In this document: positions 23,901-36,690 of the stretch, one piece after another
How positions within the stretch are numbered: the stretch's first letter is position 1
Layout of the letters: every line of letters begins with the position of its first letter
NCBI GenBank assembly: GCA_002224055.1
Contig: AZLU01000071.1
Location: 1 to 57,925, forward strand
Reading direction: 5' to 3'
DNA length: 57,925 nt
DNA from: Pezizomycotina sp. ARF18
Taxonomy: Eukaryota; Ascomycota
The notes under the pieces: generated by a model
Seen by the model: only the letters and a program-made list of their open reading frames with translations
The model's database searches: none
What the model was told of the DNA's origin: nothing
Made by a program: the position numbers and the translations under genes

Positions 23901-25260
23901 CGCAAGGTTCGGTATCGAATTCGTCTAGCGATAGGCCGAGGACCGGCACTACGGCCGCCACAACTGTTTCCTCCTCTCCCCACCATAATAACCACAACCA
24001 GTCCAACTCCAATGGCCTGGCTCCGTCTTCCCCTACCATGACGAACATTCCTTCGTCCCAAGCACCCACCGTTCTGCAAACAGCTCTTCTTAAATCCAAG
24101 TCCGTTCTGCCGGCCGAAATATTCAATGCCCTCGAAGCCGCTTCGGCCGAGGCCCTTTCTCTAGCCCAGATGGCTGGAGGTCCTGGAACCCGAGCCCTGC
24201 TGCTTTGATCACGGATCGCCAAGTACGACGGAAAATAGAGAGCATGTGCCGCAGCCTTACGGATCTGTGCATATCCCTTTCTGACGGACGCATGCCGCTT
24301 ACGCAGGAGGAGGAAGAGATCCCTCTTCGCATTGGCTACCCCACTAACGTGGTTTGGAGAGGTCTGTAGAATTCCGCAGCCCAAGTGCTATCGGTTCTCG
24401 TATCGATAGGGATGTGGCGGCGACGCCTAGCAATTCCAAAGTGTTCCCACGTTTCGAATCTCGTCGTGGGAGCATCCTCTCGAACGTTTCCAATTCACCA
24501 GCACATCGCATGGAGGCTTCGCCTTCGCCAGCCCATCGCAACACAGGCTCTCTCAAAGGAATTCTACGATCCTCCGACACCGCTCAAGCACCATCGCTGT
24601 AGAGATGAAGACCCAGATCAAACGATGACCGCTTCCTACAGAATGATGTCCCGTTCTCAGACCGAATCAATGCTGAGCGGCGAGTCCCCCCGGCAGTCTG
24701 AGTTCGGTGCTCTACCGATCCAAACCCCGACGCCACGTATGTCAAATTATAGCGATAGGATTCACCGTGCGCCTTCTGTCGCTGCATCCGATGCAAGCAG
24801 GTCCTCTAACCTTTCCCACCGCCGACACTTCTCCTCGAACGTTACCAACAACGCCGCCACATCTTCCGCTCAAAACGCTGCTGCTGGCTCGCGCCGTTTT
24901 TTAGAGCGTAGCAGTCTTCATGGAGACGGTCCTTTGATCGGGACTGCAATCTCCACGAACAACGGTCCAAGCATGTCTGCGACTGCCAGAGCAATTGCTA
25001 TCGACCAAATGAGACGTCGGGAGGCGAGCGCTGAGGTACAAATGCCTGGCGATGAAGTGTACGGCACGTCCGTTCCGAGCGACCACAGTCCTCGCCTTAG
25101 GAATGGTAACGGCAGTATCGGACGTGTTGGAAACGTAAGTAGGAGAGCAATGCTTGGAGCCCATACTTATCGGGACAACGGCGTCGGGTTGGATTGGGAC
25201 GAGAAAGGGAACACTTGGCGCAGAGGAACGCGCGAGATGAAGATGAAGTATATGAGGTAT
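20993..25260 (+). CDS. Conserved Ser/Pro/Asn-rich protein with C-terminal helices, frame-broken
   Basis: I recognise the architecture from uncharacterised Pezizomycotina proteins but know no function. The N-terminal two thirds are disordered: Asn/His-rich near 21450-21510, then a long open frame to 22164 rich in Ser, Pro and Arg (RRLSSDLPSPIATTTPSE). Lys/Ser/Asn-rich blocks and an Asp/Glu cluster (LLEDDDDDP, about 22796) follow. The conserved C-terminal part has a predicted coiled coil (MWDELDELKSRIRRLEMTGG, about 23816), an Ala-rich helix (SKSVLPAEIFNALEAAS, about 24090-24140) and a third helix (ITDRQVRRKIESMCRSLTDL, about 24207-24270). Frame changes occur near 22170, 22400-22450, 23500, 24190, 24360 and 24600. 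The slip at 24190 is repaired by one extra C (aacccg to aaccccg). The start is uncertain: 20993 is the first good ATG, but an early break follows. The end is approximate. Confidence 0.6.
23000..23374 (+). other. Candidate intron in the Ser-rich gene
   Basis: The donor GTAAAG at 23000 and acceptor AACAG at 23374 enclose 375 nt of T-rich, non-protein-like sequence, including a 22-nt poly(T) run (23131-23152). Both flanks read as Ser/Asn-rich protein. It is longer than the other introns here, so a closer acceptor may be used. Confidence 0.35.
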
Positions 25261-27069
25261 TTTTTAAAATTATATTATTACCTTAACCGGAATTTTTACC
25301 ACGCGCCGTTTTTTCTTTTTTTTTCTCTTTCACGAAAAAAAAAAATATTTGGTTCTTGATTTTTATCGGGAGGTTTGCGCACGACTGTCACGACATGTTA
25401 TTGAAAATTATCGGATCGGTGTTTTTTTTTTTTTTTTTTTTTCAAGTTATTCATCCTCATCTATGTCATTACTCTTCTCCCTTTCCTGCCTCTAAAATAC
25501 GCCAGCCTGTGGGCCAACGATGGGAATGCATTGCGCCTTTCCATTGTCGGCCTACACCTCCACCCTTTCTTATCCTTCCTCTCCCTCCCTATAACCTTTT
25601 CTACGGTAATATACCGCCTGCTTTATACACATATACCCTCCTGTATTTTATTTGACTCCCTGTTATTGGTGTTGTGGAACAACCATATATATGTATTATT
25701 TTATCCCCACCCATTTTTTCCATCTTTCTTTGACAATGCCTTTGCAAAGAATTTGGATCTTATTGTACGGGGGAAAATCCTTTTAGTCTTTAATTTTATT
25801 CTATTATTATCATTATTCACATTATACAGGTGTTCTACGGGTTTGGTGGTCTAATACCTTGTTTTTGTTGAAAAAAAAAATCTTTTTTCTTTTTTGGTTG
25901 AGTTTTCAATATAAAAATAAAAAATATTGTCCTTTATCCTGATTGCGATTAAGTCTTTACCAAACAGAAAAAAACCCTTCTTGTCACTCATTGCATTACT
26001 CTTTTTCTCACTTCTTTTTCTATTTCCTTTGTTCTCTTTTTCTCTTTCTTTCGTCAATTAGACCGCGTCTACGCATCACACTCATTTAGAAACACAAATT
26101 ATTCAACTCTATTATATTCTTTTACATATATCATTTCCATACCGAGGCAGTCTTTTCATAAGTTCCTGTTTCCTCGTGTTCGTGCTTCTGTTTCTCTTTT
26201 TCGTTTCGGAAGGAAACACGTGTCATCGTTGGTTGGCATTCTTGTTTTGATCAAAATATATACGAGTATAAATCTAATACAAACTAGTGTATATTTGCTT
26301 ATCCAATTTTCTTATTTTATACCACGTAAAGTGTTTACGAGTTGTTTAATAACTACAAAAGAGGGGGAGCGGTGGTTTCTTTGTCGTCGCGTCGTTTATG
26401 TATTTATGGCTGTCTTGCGCGCGGTTTCCGTACTGTATGTTGTTACTGTACTTGTAGTATTATTCTTGTTGTATCATCTTTGATAGCTTCTAGAATATAT
26501 AGTTTTTATATAAATTTGCTTTGGGATGTGAGAGACTTTGATATGAAGAGCGCGATTGCTGTTGAATGTGTGCACTATCCCAGGGCCTGGATCTGTGTTT
26601 ACAATAGACGGATTTGGAGAGTATAACGTGGTGGTGGTAACGCTCGCGGGAAAAATTGGGAAGTTCGTGATATCTTATCCAGCCGTGAAATCGTCGCCTA
26701 TGGTAGATATCGTGTGGCGACGGAATGACTGGTTTGAATGCTTAAGTATACGGCTTGCTGAGAGATCCTTGCATTCGAAAAGGCTGCTATGTTCGCCTTC
26801 GTTTTCACGTGGGTTTCATGAGATCCGTTTTACCATGAGCGCTGTGTACGCTTTAGCAAAGGCCTATGTTCCAGGCGTCGGTGATTGTTCAAGTCAAGAT
26901 ACTTATCAGTCGATATTTGCGCTGTTCTGTTAATGTTATGTATCCCACTCCAACACTCGTCATCGTAAAGAGTTTAACGCTATGTATTCACTCGCGACAC
27001 CAGTAATCGTAAAGAGCTCAATGCTATCAGGGATTTGGATGTGCTGCTGGGATCTGCTGCTGTATGCGA
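25261..27069. other. T-rich downstream region, no gene recognised
   Basis: The first part, including a 21-nt poly(T) run at 25422-25442, is probably the 3' end and UTR of the Ser-rich gene. Open frames further right (for example 26556-26933) lack any recognised motif. The sequence passes gradually into the homopolymer-free island. Confidence 0.45.
26962..27028. repeat. Imperfect direct repeat, 44-bp period
   Basis: ATCGTAAAGAG occurs at 26962 and again at 27006. Similar bases follow each copy (TTTAACGCTAT and CTCAATGCTAT). Two copies only. Confidence 0.5.
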
Positions 27070-27444
27070 TCAAGGGCGCTTCTTGATTTGATTTAGGAGG
27101 TGTATAGGTGGTAGGCGACGGTTACGGTTCAGGCTTGATTCGGGTAAGGAGCAGTATAAGTCGCTTCTCCGGCGAGACCTGGATCGGCGTATGATATTGG
27201 GTTGCGTCGAAGTCTGCCAGACGTGCGAAGAAATATCCTCTATCTCGAGCTCTTGTTCCTGCGGTATAGGCGGCGCGTTGGCGGCTTTGTTTTCGCTGGT
27301 AAGTGAGTATTTTATGGAGTACTCAGTCGTGATGGATTGAAGTAGATACATCCTACCCCCGTTGCCCATATTCTCACCTTCCTTTCGTGTGAATAATAGT
27401 AGTTCATATGTGTCGACATCGTTGTCCGTCACCCACCCTACCAA
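27070..27444 (-). CDS. Unidentified ORF, possible gene fragment
   Basis: A 124-codon open frame, without an ATG at its left limit, reads GWVTDNDVDTYELLLFTRK and later PPIPQEQELEIEDISS. An alternative spliced reading exists. Donor GTGAGA after the TRK stretch and acceptor TTACCAG would remove about 82 nt and lead into a different frame. That frame includes RDRGYFFARLADFDATQYH. Neither reading matches a family I know. It is the only protein-like piece near the second island and may be a gene remnant. Confidence 0.25.
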   Translation of the reverse strand: MVGWVTDNDVDTYELLLFTRKEGENMGNGGRMYLLQSITTEYSIKYSLTSENKAANAPPIPQEQELEIEDISSHVWQTSTQPNIIRRSRSRRRSDLYCSLPESSLNRNRRLPPIHLLNQIKKRP

Positions 27445-27499
27445 TGTAACTTTTACGGGTCGCGGAGAATGTCGCTTCTAGCGCTGGTTATGAATAGGA

Positions 27500-30400
27500 A
27501 GTAATAGAGCTTGACATATCACAACTTTATATAGAACACTTCTCGTTTCGCGAGTTTATGCCCTTTGGCGAAATTAGTTCAGCAGATAAGCAGATACGTA
27601 GACCTACCGCTGGGCTAAAAGTTCAAGAACGGTGTTTGCAAGAACACTTGTCTCAATGGAATTACGTTTTCCTTTTCTTTCCCTAATGCGCTATGGTACG
27701 ACGTAGATCGTTGTTTGACCGGCGCCTGTTGGCTCTTAATTTTTTTTCAAATGTATACAGCGCTAGGTTGGATAGAGCGCAATATACCATGGTATTAGCA
27801 AGCGGCGTGGTGGCTTGTTGTGTATGACACGTTTCCTTAGAAACGAGGTGCGAGTTCGTATATCCTGGAATCCTGGCCCTCGTGATTGTGCTGTCCGTGT
27901 ATCGTAGTATTCTGGCGTATATATATATATAAATAATTAAATAAGTAGCTGAAATAAGTGTCGTAATACTTTTATTCGGTCATTTCCTCGTCACTGAAAC
28001 CATCGTAGGTATCAGCATGCACGTCTTGTGATGGAATAAAGATAAATCTATGCGTTTCACTTGAAGCCTTCCGATACAGGGAGGTTAATATACATAGAAA
28101 TGCGGGGTAGTGAATATGAGAAGATACCGGCATGTTGGTTGAGCAGTGGAGACATAGCCCGCGACGTCAGGGCTGTAATACGTTTGTTGAAGAGTATGAG
28201 TAGTGTTAGTCATGGTGGGAATTGGAAAGGTTTGTGATATCCCCTTTGGCTATAGGATATCCGTCTATACGACCTGGCTGTGTTGGTTAAGAGAATAACC
28301 AGCCTTTGGTGGCTTAGTATGCGTTTGAAGAAGCTTGTTTGATGTCCAATACTATGGTGTGTTTGTATCGGCTCGGCTCTTGTGAGACTTTCTCTATAAA
28401 GTGTCTCAGGAACACGAACTCTGGGAGGCTGTTTATCATGGGCTTGTTTTTTGTGCCGAAGAGTTCATATCGTTGAAGTCTTTGCGGCTGTGATAATATG
28501 AAAGGTGCAGACGAAAATATTAAAATATTATCGATGTACGTCTTCCAGTTCAGGCGATTTACTTTGCATAATTGACCGCGTCGGTTCTATTAAGATGCAC
28601 GACGTGTATGATACGGCGATGGTGGTGGGGACTTCGGTAGCGTATGTAGATGGAGTCGCCTACCTTCGGTAGGAGACCTTATACACTGGTCGTATCGAGC
28701 GTTGGGGACACTCTCTCGGAAAACTCGCCCAACGAAGTTGTTTCTACTGGTTTGTATAGCATGTCGTTGGTTACTGTAAATTCTTCGCTATGACTAACAG
28801 AGAAATCGTCCTTTTTCTTAGGAGCACTGATCACTGTTGTATCTCTCGTCTGCGATTAATTTTGGTTGTCTGCGAGGGAATTTCGTGTTTTCGCTTGCGT
28901 TGAATATTCATGAATGATATGAATAATTGAATATCCATACAGAGTTCCTACAAACGAAGCCTGGGACTTGGTGCATTATCGACAGCTCCGTTCGTCGAAT
29001 GAAAGATGCTTATCCAACGTGCGTCCACCCTGAAGGTAAAGATTATACATGAGAGATCACTACTGTGCGTTTATGAGCCGGCTCGGGTTTGAGTTCCTCG
29101 TGGATATGCCATACAAAATTTGGTTTAAGTTTGTGCTACGAGTATCATGCCAGATCTGACTAGACTGTGTTGTCGATGTGGTTCTTTTTTTTCTCGATAT
29201 ACTACACTACGTAATTCTTATCCATAGGACTATGCTGTACTTGACTTCCATGTATAGCAAAGCCCGTATTAATGGAGAACCGGCGGACAATATCGTAGGA
29301 GAATTTTCCTGCCGGATATAGCCCTCGAGAATGAGAACTCAATAGCTTTCTTCGTATGCAACTTCAAAAAACTAGGAATTGGGGCGAGTTACCTGTATCG
29401 TGCTCGCCATTTACGGACTTACAAGAAAACGCATATTTCCAGACGTTCAACTTTCTAAAACCGTGCGACATCGCTTTCCTTATTATTTCCTTCTCTACTA
29501 CCAAGCTTAAAATATATTGACATTTGCCACACTTACGAAAATAAAATAATATGCGCTTTGCGAGTTTAATGCATCTAATGCTTTCCGATATGGAAGTAAA
29601 CATCCGGGGATGTCGGGTAATGAATATCACAAGACTTCGTATTGCTCGTTGGTGTGGAAATAGAGCTTTTGAGCGTGAGACTTACGGTCCCCGGCTTCAA
29701 AGAAGTCGCAAGACTCGTGATAAATTGTTCCCGCAGTATCGATACCCTTAAAACGAGGATCATAATATGAAGTTCCGTTCGTAGTGTGGCTTAGTATAAG
29801 GCGAACCTACCACTTATGAACACTACATCCTCTTTCCTGTCTTCGACCCAAGTTATAGAGTTTGCGTAATCTAACCAGAAAAAAAATTTTACGCTAGACA
29901 CGCAAGGTTGCAATCACGCCTTTGGCTTGAATTTTTACTAGCTATCGAGTTTTTGACGCTGTGGTTGAAATTATCCAGAACTTCGAGATAATTGTGCAGG
30001 ATGGAACACGCCGACGGAAGATGCCTCACTCGAGTCCTGAAAAGTTGACTTTTTTTTAGAAAACGCCAGCTTTAATATACTGGGATTACGTTGGAAACGA
30101 AGATATCGCTCGGTCTTTCAGCTTCAAACGATATCTTGAGCAACGATCACACGACGCAGGACGATTGGATGGTTAGTGGGACTATGGTAGCGATACAACT
30201 ATAGCAGGTCACTATTTACTAATTGTATGACGCATGTTCCATCCACGTACGCCTGGTTACTTTGACGCAGAAATGTGGTAATAGTAGTATCGAAGAAGAT
30301 TTTCGAAAGCGTCTTTGTTAGTTATCGTACGCTTATAAGGAAGCCATTCAGTATCTCCTAGCCTCGCTGATTGCTATTCGTATCAAACTTGGGGGAAGTA

Positions 30401-33400
30401 GTACCCTAGATAAGACTTTTATAGCTGTGTTCATATAGATCGTCTATGGGATGACTGGATCCACGGATTATCGCATGGAGAGTCTTAGTGGGTAAGTTCA
30501 TTCTTTCATATAGTGCGAGGATATGGGTTTTTCTCTTTCCTATACGGCGAACAAAAAGTAAGAAAAGCAAAAAAGAGATCTATATTCCTTGCGCTTGGTA
30601 CCACAGCGGGCAACGAAATTATTGTGGTGCTTGTTTCGATGGCGGGTAGGCGAGGGACGACCCTGATGTCGGCTTTGATGATTTAGGAGGTGGGAGTGTG
30701 AGTGTTTCAATATGGTGAGAATTCGCGATATGGCAAGAGAATCCTTTCGGGCTAGACTCTGAATAGATATTAAAAACAACCGACGCCACCGAATTGAGTT
30801 AATATAATACATTCACCGTCCATAGTTTATGCTATTCTTCGACCTATGTGGGATGCTTATTGCATTGAAGATATGAACGATGCTTCACATAGGCACGGAA
30901 AACGGAGGTGGATGTATGTCGCTACCATCGTCCCCATTTCAAGATTATCCTCCGCAGCCGGGACGTGGAAGCAAGTGTCCAGATGCACGCTGCACATGTA
31001 TATAACAGCGTATCATGGAGGTTCTTTGATTGTTTACGTATATATAAGCTTAAGGTCGCGGGAGAGTCAGCATCATGAAATATTGATATGTGGAGTTCAA
31101 AATCCCAATTTCGATTAATTCGATGAATAATTTCATCGACTTGATAAAGCGTTTATCAGTATGTCCATTGCTCTGTCTCGTTACAACCTCTGTGGAAACG
31201 ATGGCCGACTTCGAAACTTTATTTTCCGGTAGAGTAAGCTCTTGTAGCGCGTATTGAGGATTTCCAGGTTTGATAGTGACGCTTATAACAGTTTCCAAGT
31301 GGAGTATTGCTGCGTTATGAATTTGCTACCGATTTTTGTTCGTTAGTGCCCGGATATGCGGCTTTTCATGAAAGTATTGACCTGATCTTTCTTTCTCTTC
31401 CTTTCCTTGCTTTTTCCCGCTACGATTTTTTAAGTAATTATCAAGCCCATCACTTCAAGAGAATATCTACTACGGTAGTAGATCATAAATCTGTTCACAT
31501 GGTAATTCTCTTAATAGTCCCTGAGTTCAAGCATACATCGTATATAGCCTCAGAGACTGGTTTAGACATTGTAAGTAGAAATGTATAACTGCCTAGATGC
31601 ATCTAGACGTAGATATTTTTATGATACCACTCGCCTATCCAGCGTAAAGACCATTTGAAGTTGACTAGAATTACGGCAGTGGATCAGCCCAATGACTATC
31701 ATCGATTTTTGACAATGCTGGTCAAAGAGTGTACAACCCCTCAATTCGATTACCCTATGGTTCTGCTAGACGAAGGCTCCATACTTGACCACAGTGATGT
31801 ACGCATCTAGAACGCTTGGTAGTTCCAGGCAATCGGGGTAGTATCTCGCACTGAGGTCAGAATCTTGTGGATTAAATTATGTATAAGCGGAATGCTACGA
31901 TAAAGGCGCTATGGTACCTAACAAACCGCTACTGATCCACTGAGGTTGAGAAGATGTTTCCCATACGTATTGGCTAAGAATATCACATGTGGCTGACGCT
32001 TTCTTGAGTTGCAAATGCCAAAGCAAATTCGCTGTATTGATCATCGCCAAAAGCCCAGATTATCGGGACAGACGTAACTTCAGGTTTGTTCGTTCTTGTC
32101 GATTTACTCGCTATCATATCGTTGTGTTGAGAGAGGTTGCATATAGTTTGTGTCTGTTATTGAGGGCAAATATTAGCTTTGGTGGTCCGCGTAATTGATA
32201 TCTACGTTACTAAGAATGGCTATTGTAAAGTTGGTCGTTTTGTCAATCGACGTTGATTTTGTAGAAGATAGGGTATCGTCATTGGAAGGATATTCACGGC
32301 TCACAAAGATACTAGAATGATAGTTTCACAGTATCCCAGGACTCGAATCGTCCGAAGCGGTAACGCACGCAAATACGAGATGAATGTCTTTGCCCTGTCA
32401 CTCGGAGTCATGGTTATTGCCACAGCTATCGAGCCCATGCGATCATATTCTCACTAGTTCTCTAGTATCGTTTCTTTTTACAGAAATTATTCCTTCAACA
32501 TCACTCTCGTAGCAACGTTAACGTTCTGGGCGGATGCCGAGCCGAGCGAGATATTGCCGCCATTGGAGCATTATACAACTCTAACTGTTTTCTCCAGTTT
32601 ACGCAAACTACCTAGCTAGCCTGCTAAATAATCATGACATGGCCTGGGTCTGTGAGGGTAGGACGACTTGTCAGCCACTAACCCTAATGAGCATCGAATT
32701 ATTCCGTTGTCTACTAGATCAGTGTGAAATGACCGAAGTTGTCATATGGTTTGACTAAAATCGATGTAATACGCTTTGGAGACGGAGAGGTGACCGATCT
32801 GTAACGTCAGAACTTAAGCTGTTGGAGCAATAGAAGCAAGCGCAAAATGTGTATCCCGTAAGAGAATTTATTGTTTTCACCCAAGCCATTTCTGTTACGC
32901 TGTAGCATATGTTTGACTCGTCTCCAAATGTCCATTCACTAAGCTCTCGTAACTCGTCGTTCACTTTTTTTTTAGTCTAAATCTCCAAGACAATCTTTTC
33001 CGCTGCCGACACCGTCGATCAATTCAAGCTGTCGTTGTTGGACATTCCCCTGTACGATATTCTGTAGGAAGACCCTAGCTTATGACAATTCGTGGTCGGG
33101 TGAGTGTTAGTCATCGTGGCTGACCGGGTAATGGGTCAAGTAACCGGATAAATAGCTTAACGTCCACAGGCTTCCTCAGTATCACCAAGTTTCGAATAAG
33201 TTCCATCACGACATATGGCTCCCAACGACAGGATCCAGAGTTGAGTTTTCGTAGCGCATGACGATAAATATTATCGTAAGACTGGTTAAGTATGGTATGA
33301 GGTGCTTATCTCCGTCTACCAGCAATAGTATGCTTCACTTCGGATTTTTATCAGCGGCACAGTCCGCAGGTAGTTTTATTCGGCATCGAGATACGTATAA

Positions 33401-33660
33401 CAAACTGATGCATAATTTTTTGATAAGAGCTTCAGCACATAACATAGCATTAGAATATAACACCGGAGATAATGTTATTCTATTCTGTATGAGGTATCAA
33501 GATGGATAGTAGCCCGTCGTACAGTGTTTGGTTAAACAGCCGATATTTTCTCACGCTTGACTTCCTCTTGATTGTCGCTCCTGAATTTACAAAATATCAA
33601 TGTGTACAGTTGATAGTTGGTGGCTCGGGGTATTTGTTTGCTAAACACAGTTAAATTTAA
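27500..33660. other. Second island without coding signal
   Basis: Over 6 kb of mixed-composition DNA contains no frame above about 95 codons and no recognisable transposon protein. It has no A/T homopolymer longer than about nine bases. Texture and TA-rich words resemble the 5.6-10.5 kb island. No long direct or inverted terminal repeats were found by eye. Decayed transposon DNA is the likeliest origin, by inference only. Confidence 0.4.
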
Positions 33661-35840
33661 AGGTCTTTTTTTTTTTTTTTTTTTTTAAGCTGAAGGTTAG
33701 ATGAAGTCTTAGCTCACGTCTGCAGGCAATAAAAGAAAAATAGTATCATTACTTATTTAGCAGTCCTGTTACCAAAAAAAAAAATCTCTAATGCATGAGG
33801 AACGATTAAAATTAGACATCAGTTTTATAAATACGCTCGGCCGGTCGCACTGCAGGAAATAAAAGAAATAAGGAGAATTGGACAAGGGACGCGTTAACGA
33901 GCAGAGAAATAGAACTTAAAATAGTAGAAAATGAAAGATGGAAATCGTAATAACCGGAGAGAATACAATGATATAGACACTACCAGTAAATTATTTTGCT
34001 CCTTTAGAAACCTTGAACTGACGCATATCAATCAAGATCTTCTTCAGAAGAGATCTTCCGTCTCAGATACCTGCTATTGCGACTTTGTTATTGCTATATC
34101 AGACTTTCCCGAACCTTCAACGTGTACATAATTATCATTGTACCAGACAATCTCAGATCTGCGCTGTCAAATTGAAAGTAAAAAAGACCCCAAAGAGGCA
34201 TAAGAGTATTAACCAAAGAGCAGCTTTTTCGATGAACGGCTTCTTCCAGTGCTTTCTACGTGTATGCATATACAAACCACGAGCTGATTACCCAATAGTA
34301 GGTTCCTTTTCTCCAGGCAGCGATTCCGCTGCGGTGACGACCTCGGAGCTCTCTAATAGATGCATCATAGTGCATAGTATCTTACCATAGGGCCGCTTAA
34401 GTCCTTCCAGGTTCATCACTAGTATACAAGTGAATAATGAATCTGCATAAGATGCTAAGATATGCATTTAAGTTTTGTATTCTTTCGATGCCTTCTTGCC
34501 GAGTCGAAAATTTTTTTATGAATATTCAACCAACATAAGTGTACGCAGTCTCAGCTTACTACACCTCACATTGAGACGTATAGAGAAGCGTTATCGTCCG
34601 AGAAACTCATATTTATTTGCTTGTCTATGATTACTACTTCTCTATCCTAAAGTTATAACCGTTTCACGATCACAACAACCCCCAGCTGGCCGGGGTTCCC
34701 TAGTCACTCTCGAGACAAAATTTGCTACGCTACCGCGGAGCAATGTAGCATGGCAAAGGCGAAAATACTCTCAAGGTAAGACAAAAAACAAAAAAGTAAG
34801 CCAACGCCACTACCGGCGAGCTCCGCTCGGTCTATCCCTTTTTTTTACACATACGCGAGGTTGGTTTTATAAGGGAAAGTGTTGTATCAACAGCAAGAGG
34901 ACTAAAAATACCCGCATGTCTCGCCTTACTTTCTATTTACTTCTTCGAAAAGAAGAACGGAACATATGCATACCGATTACTCGCTATTTTTTTTTTTTTT
35001 ATACTTAACTAAGTTATTTGTAAAGGGTAACAAGCGATTCGTGGCTTGAGGAGCTCATGTTTTAAGTATTTTTCTTAGGTGCATTGTATTCATGTTATGT
35101 TGTAGAAGGGAGATGAGGAGAATAGCGAGCGCACAGGCAGCTGACAAGGACATGAAACGTATGAGAGCTCAACAACAGGACCAGAGAAAAATAAAAAAAT
35201 AAAATAAAAAGAGACCTCGGGTTCCAAAATAACATCTGCGACTTTTTGGGGGTTACCGGTCTTAACCACGTCAATGGGGAAGAGGTTTCGAGTTGCCCTT
35301 GCGGGCGCGATTACTAAGGGTGGAAGCGGCGGAGCAGTAGAAGATGGAGTCTATTTCGTTGGCTGATTTATTTACTCAATATTTTTTTTAACGATTTTTG
35401 AATAATCCCGATATTTCACGTCACGATTTGCGACTCCGTGGTTCCGGTCGCAGTTCTTGCATTTTGAAAATCAAGTAAATAGAAAGTAAAAGTCATTACT
35501 ATAAGAGCTCTCTAGAAAAACACGCTCGAAGAGTTATCCAATAGTACTATTATATATCTCCATGTGCGGCAGTTTTCTCGGATCTCAGGCGCCAACGATC
35601 GTTGGGAAAGAGATATTTTTCTTTTGAGCCTTCAAGTAAGATCCAAAACCGAGTCTCGGGTGTTTCTCTAGATCCATTGATTCCAAAACCTGCATGAAGG
35701 CGATTCGACTATACTTGCCTTCCGCTTTTTTCGCAAATATCGGGGTTTCCTTTCGAAATTATTCAAAAACGGGTATCCGGGCTCTTCGTGCGGTGTTCAT
35801 AAATTTATTATTAGTGTCGATACGAGGTAGCAGCAAAATC

Positions 35841-35873
<33 letters not shown>

Positions 35874-36552
35874 CACACGCGCGCCGCCTCAAAGTCGATC
35901 GTCATAAGCTGATTGTATCAGACTGCAGACTGCTTCTTTTTCTCTTTTTAAAAGTTACAATGTCGGTTGTCTTATTTCTATCGTGAGCAAGGCTGTCTGA
36001 GTATTAAAATATTTTGTGTGAGAGATGAATTATAATAATGATTTCAGTTATTCTTAGAAAAGTTCAAATTCATGATGAAATAGGTAATTGTCGACTACGT
36101 ATTACGAACCTGAAGAGAAATACGTGGTATAGTACATAACGGTGTATTTTATAAGATATTTCTAGAAGGTCACACGACAACCGTCTATAGGGTCAGAGTC
36201 GTCCACGAATAAGCCTGACGATACGGTTATATAATTAGTATATGCCATGTGTAAAATAATGTCTAAGACTCCCAAAGAAGAGCAGCCGGAGATTTCAAGA
36301 TCTCGGTCTATTCTGTATTTTGCAGTTTTTCGATAGTCAAATGTATAAATTTGGAATATCCGATTACCGATGATCGCAATAGGAAATTCCCAAGGCGTTC
36401 TTTCTTTCCTCCCTATCAAACGACGGAAGATTAAAGATGAATATATTGTGTATCTCTATCTAACAATACGTCCCTGATAGGTTAAGTTCCTAAATAATTT
36501 GAAAATCTAAGAACGGTTTGAATTATCTGTTTATAGTGTTATCAATTATTGA

Positions 36553-36600
36553 AGCCCTGTTTTCTTCGAGCTAGCGTCGCTCAAGCATGCCCACAGGGCT
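36553..36600. repeat. 8-bp inverted repeat
   Basis: AGCCCTGT (36553-36560) is the reverse complement of ACAGGGCT (36593-36600). Spacer 32 nt. It may be chance, but it sits 65 nt from the stronger palindrome. Confidence 0.4.
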
Positions 36601-36664
36601 GTTTTTACTCCAACTTCTAATTTCTGAAGGTTACTTCCGCGATATTTTGCGTCGACAAGTCGCA

Positions 36665-36690
36665 GTGTCGGATGTGTATACATCCGACAC
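36665..36690. repeat. Perfect palindrome, 11-bp arms, LTR-end-like
   Basis: GTGTCGGATGT and ACATCCGACAC flank a 4-nt GTAT loop. Internally this gives TGTCGG...CCGACA, the kind of TG...CA ends seen on fungal LTRs. Too little sequence lies between for a whole LTR, so a remnant, a hairpin at an LTR edge, or a small palindromic element are all possible. Confidence 0.6.

Noticed and set aside
23767-24384. 205-codon minus-strand frame
   Set aside because: It is the antisense shadow of the conserved helices of the Ser-rich gene.
27575-27645. tRNA-like sequence with a GTTCAAG word
   Set aside because: No acceptor stem pairing and no good A box.
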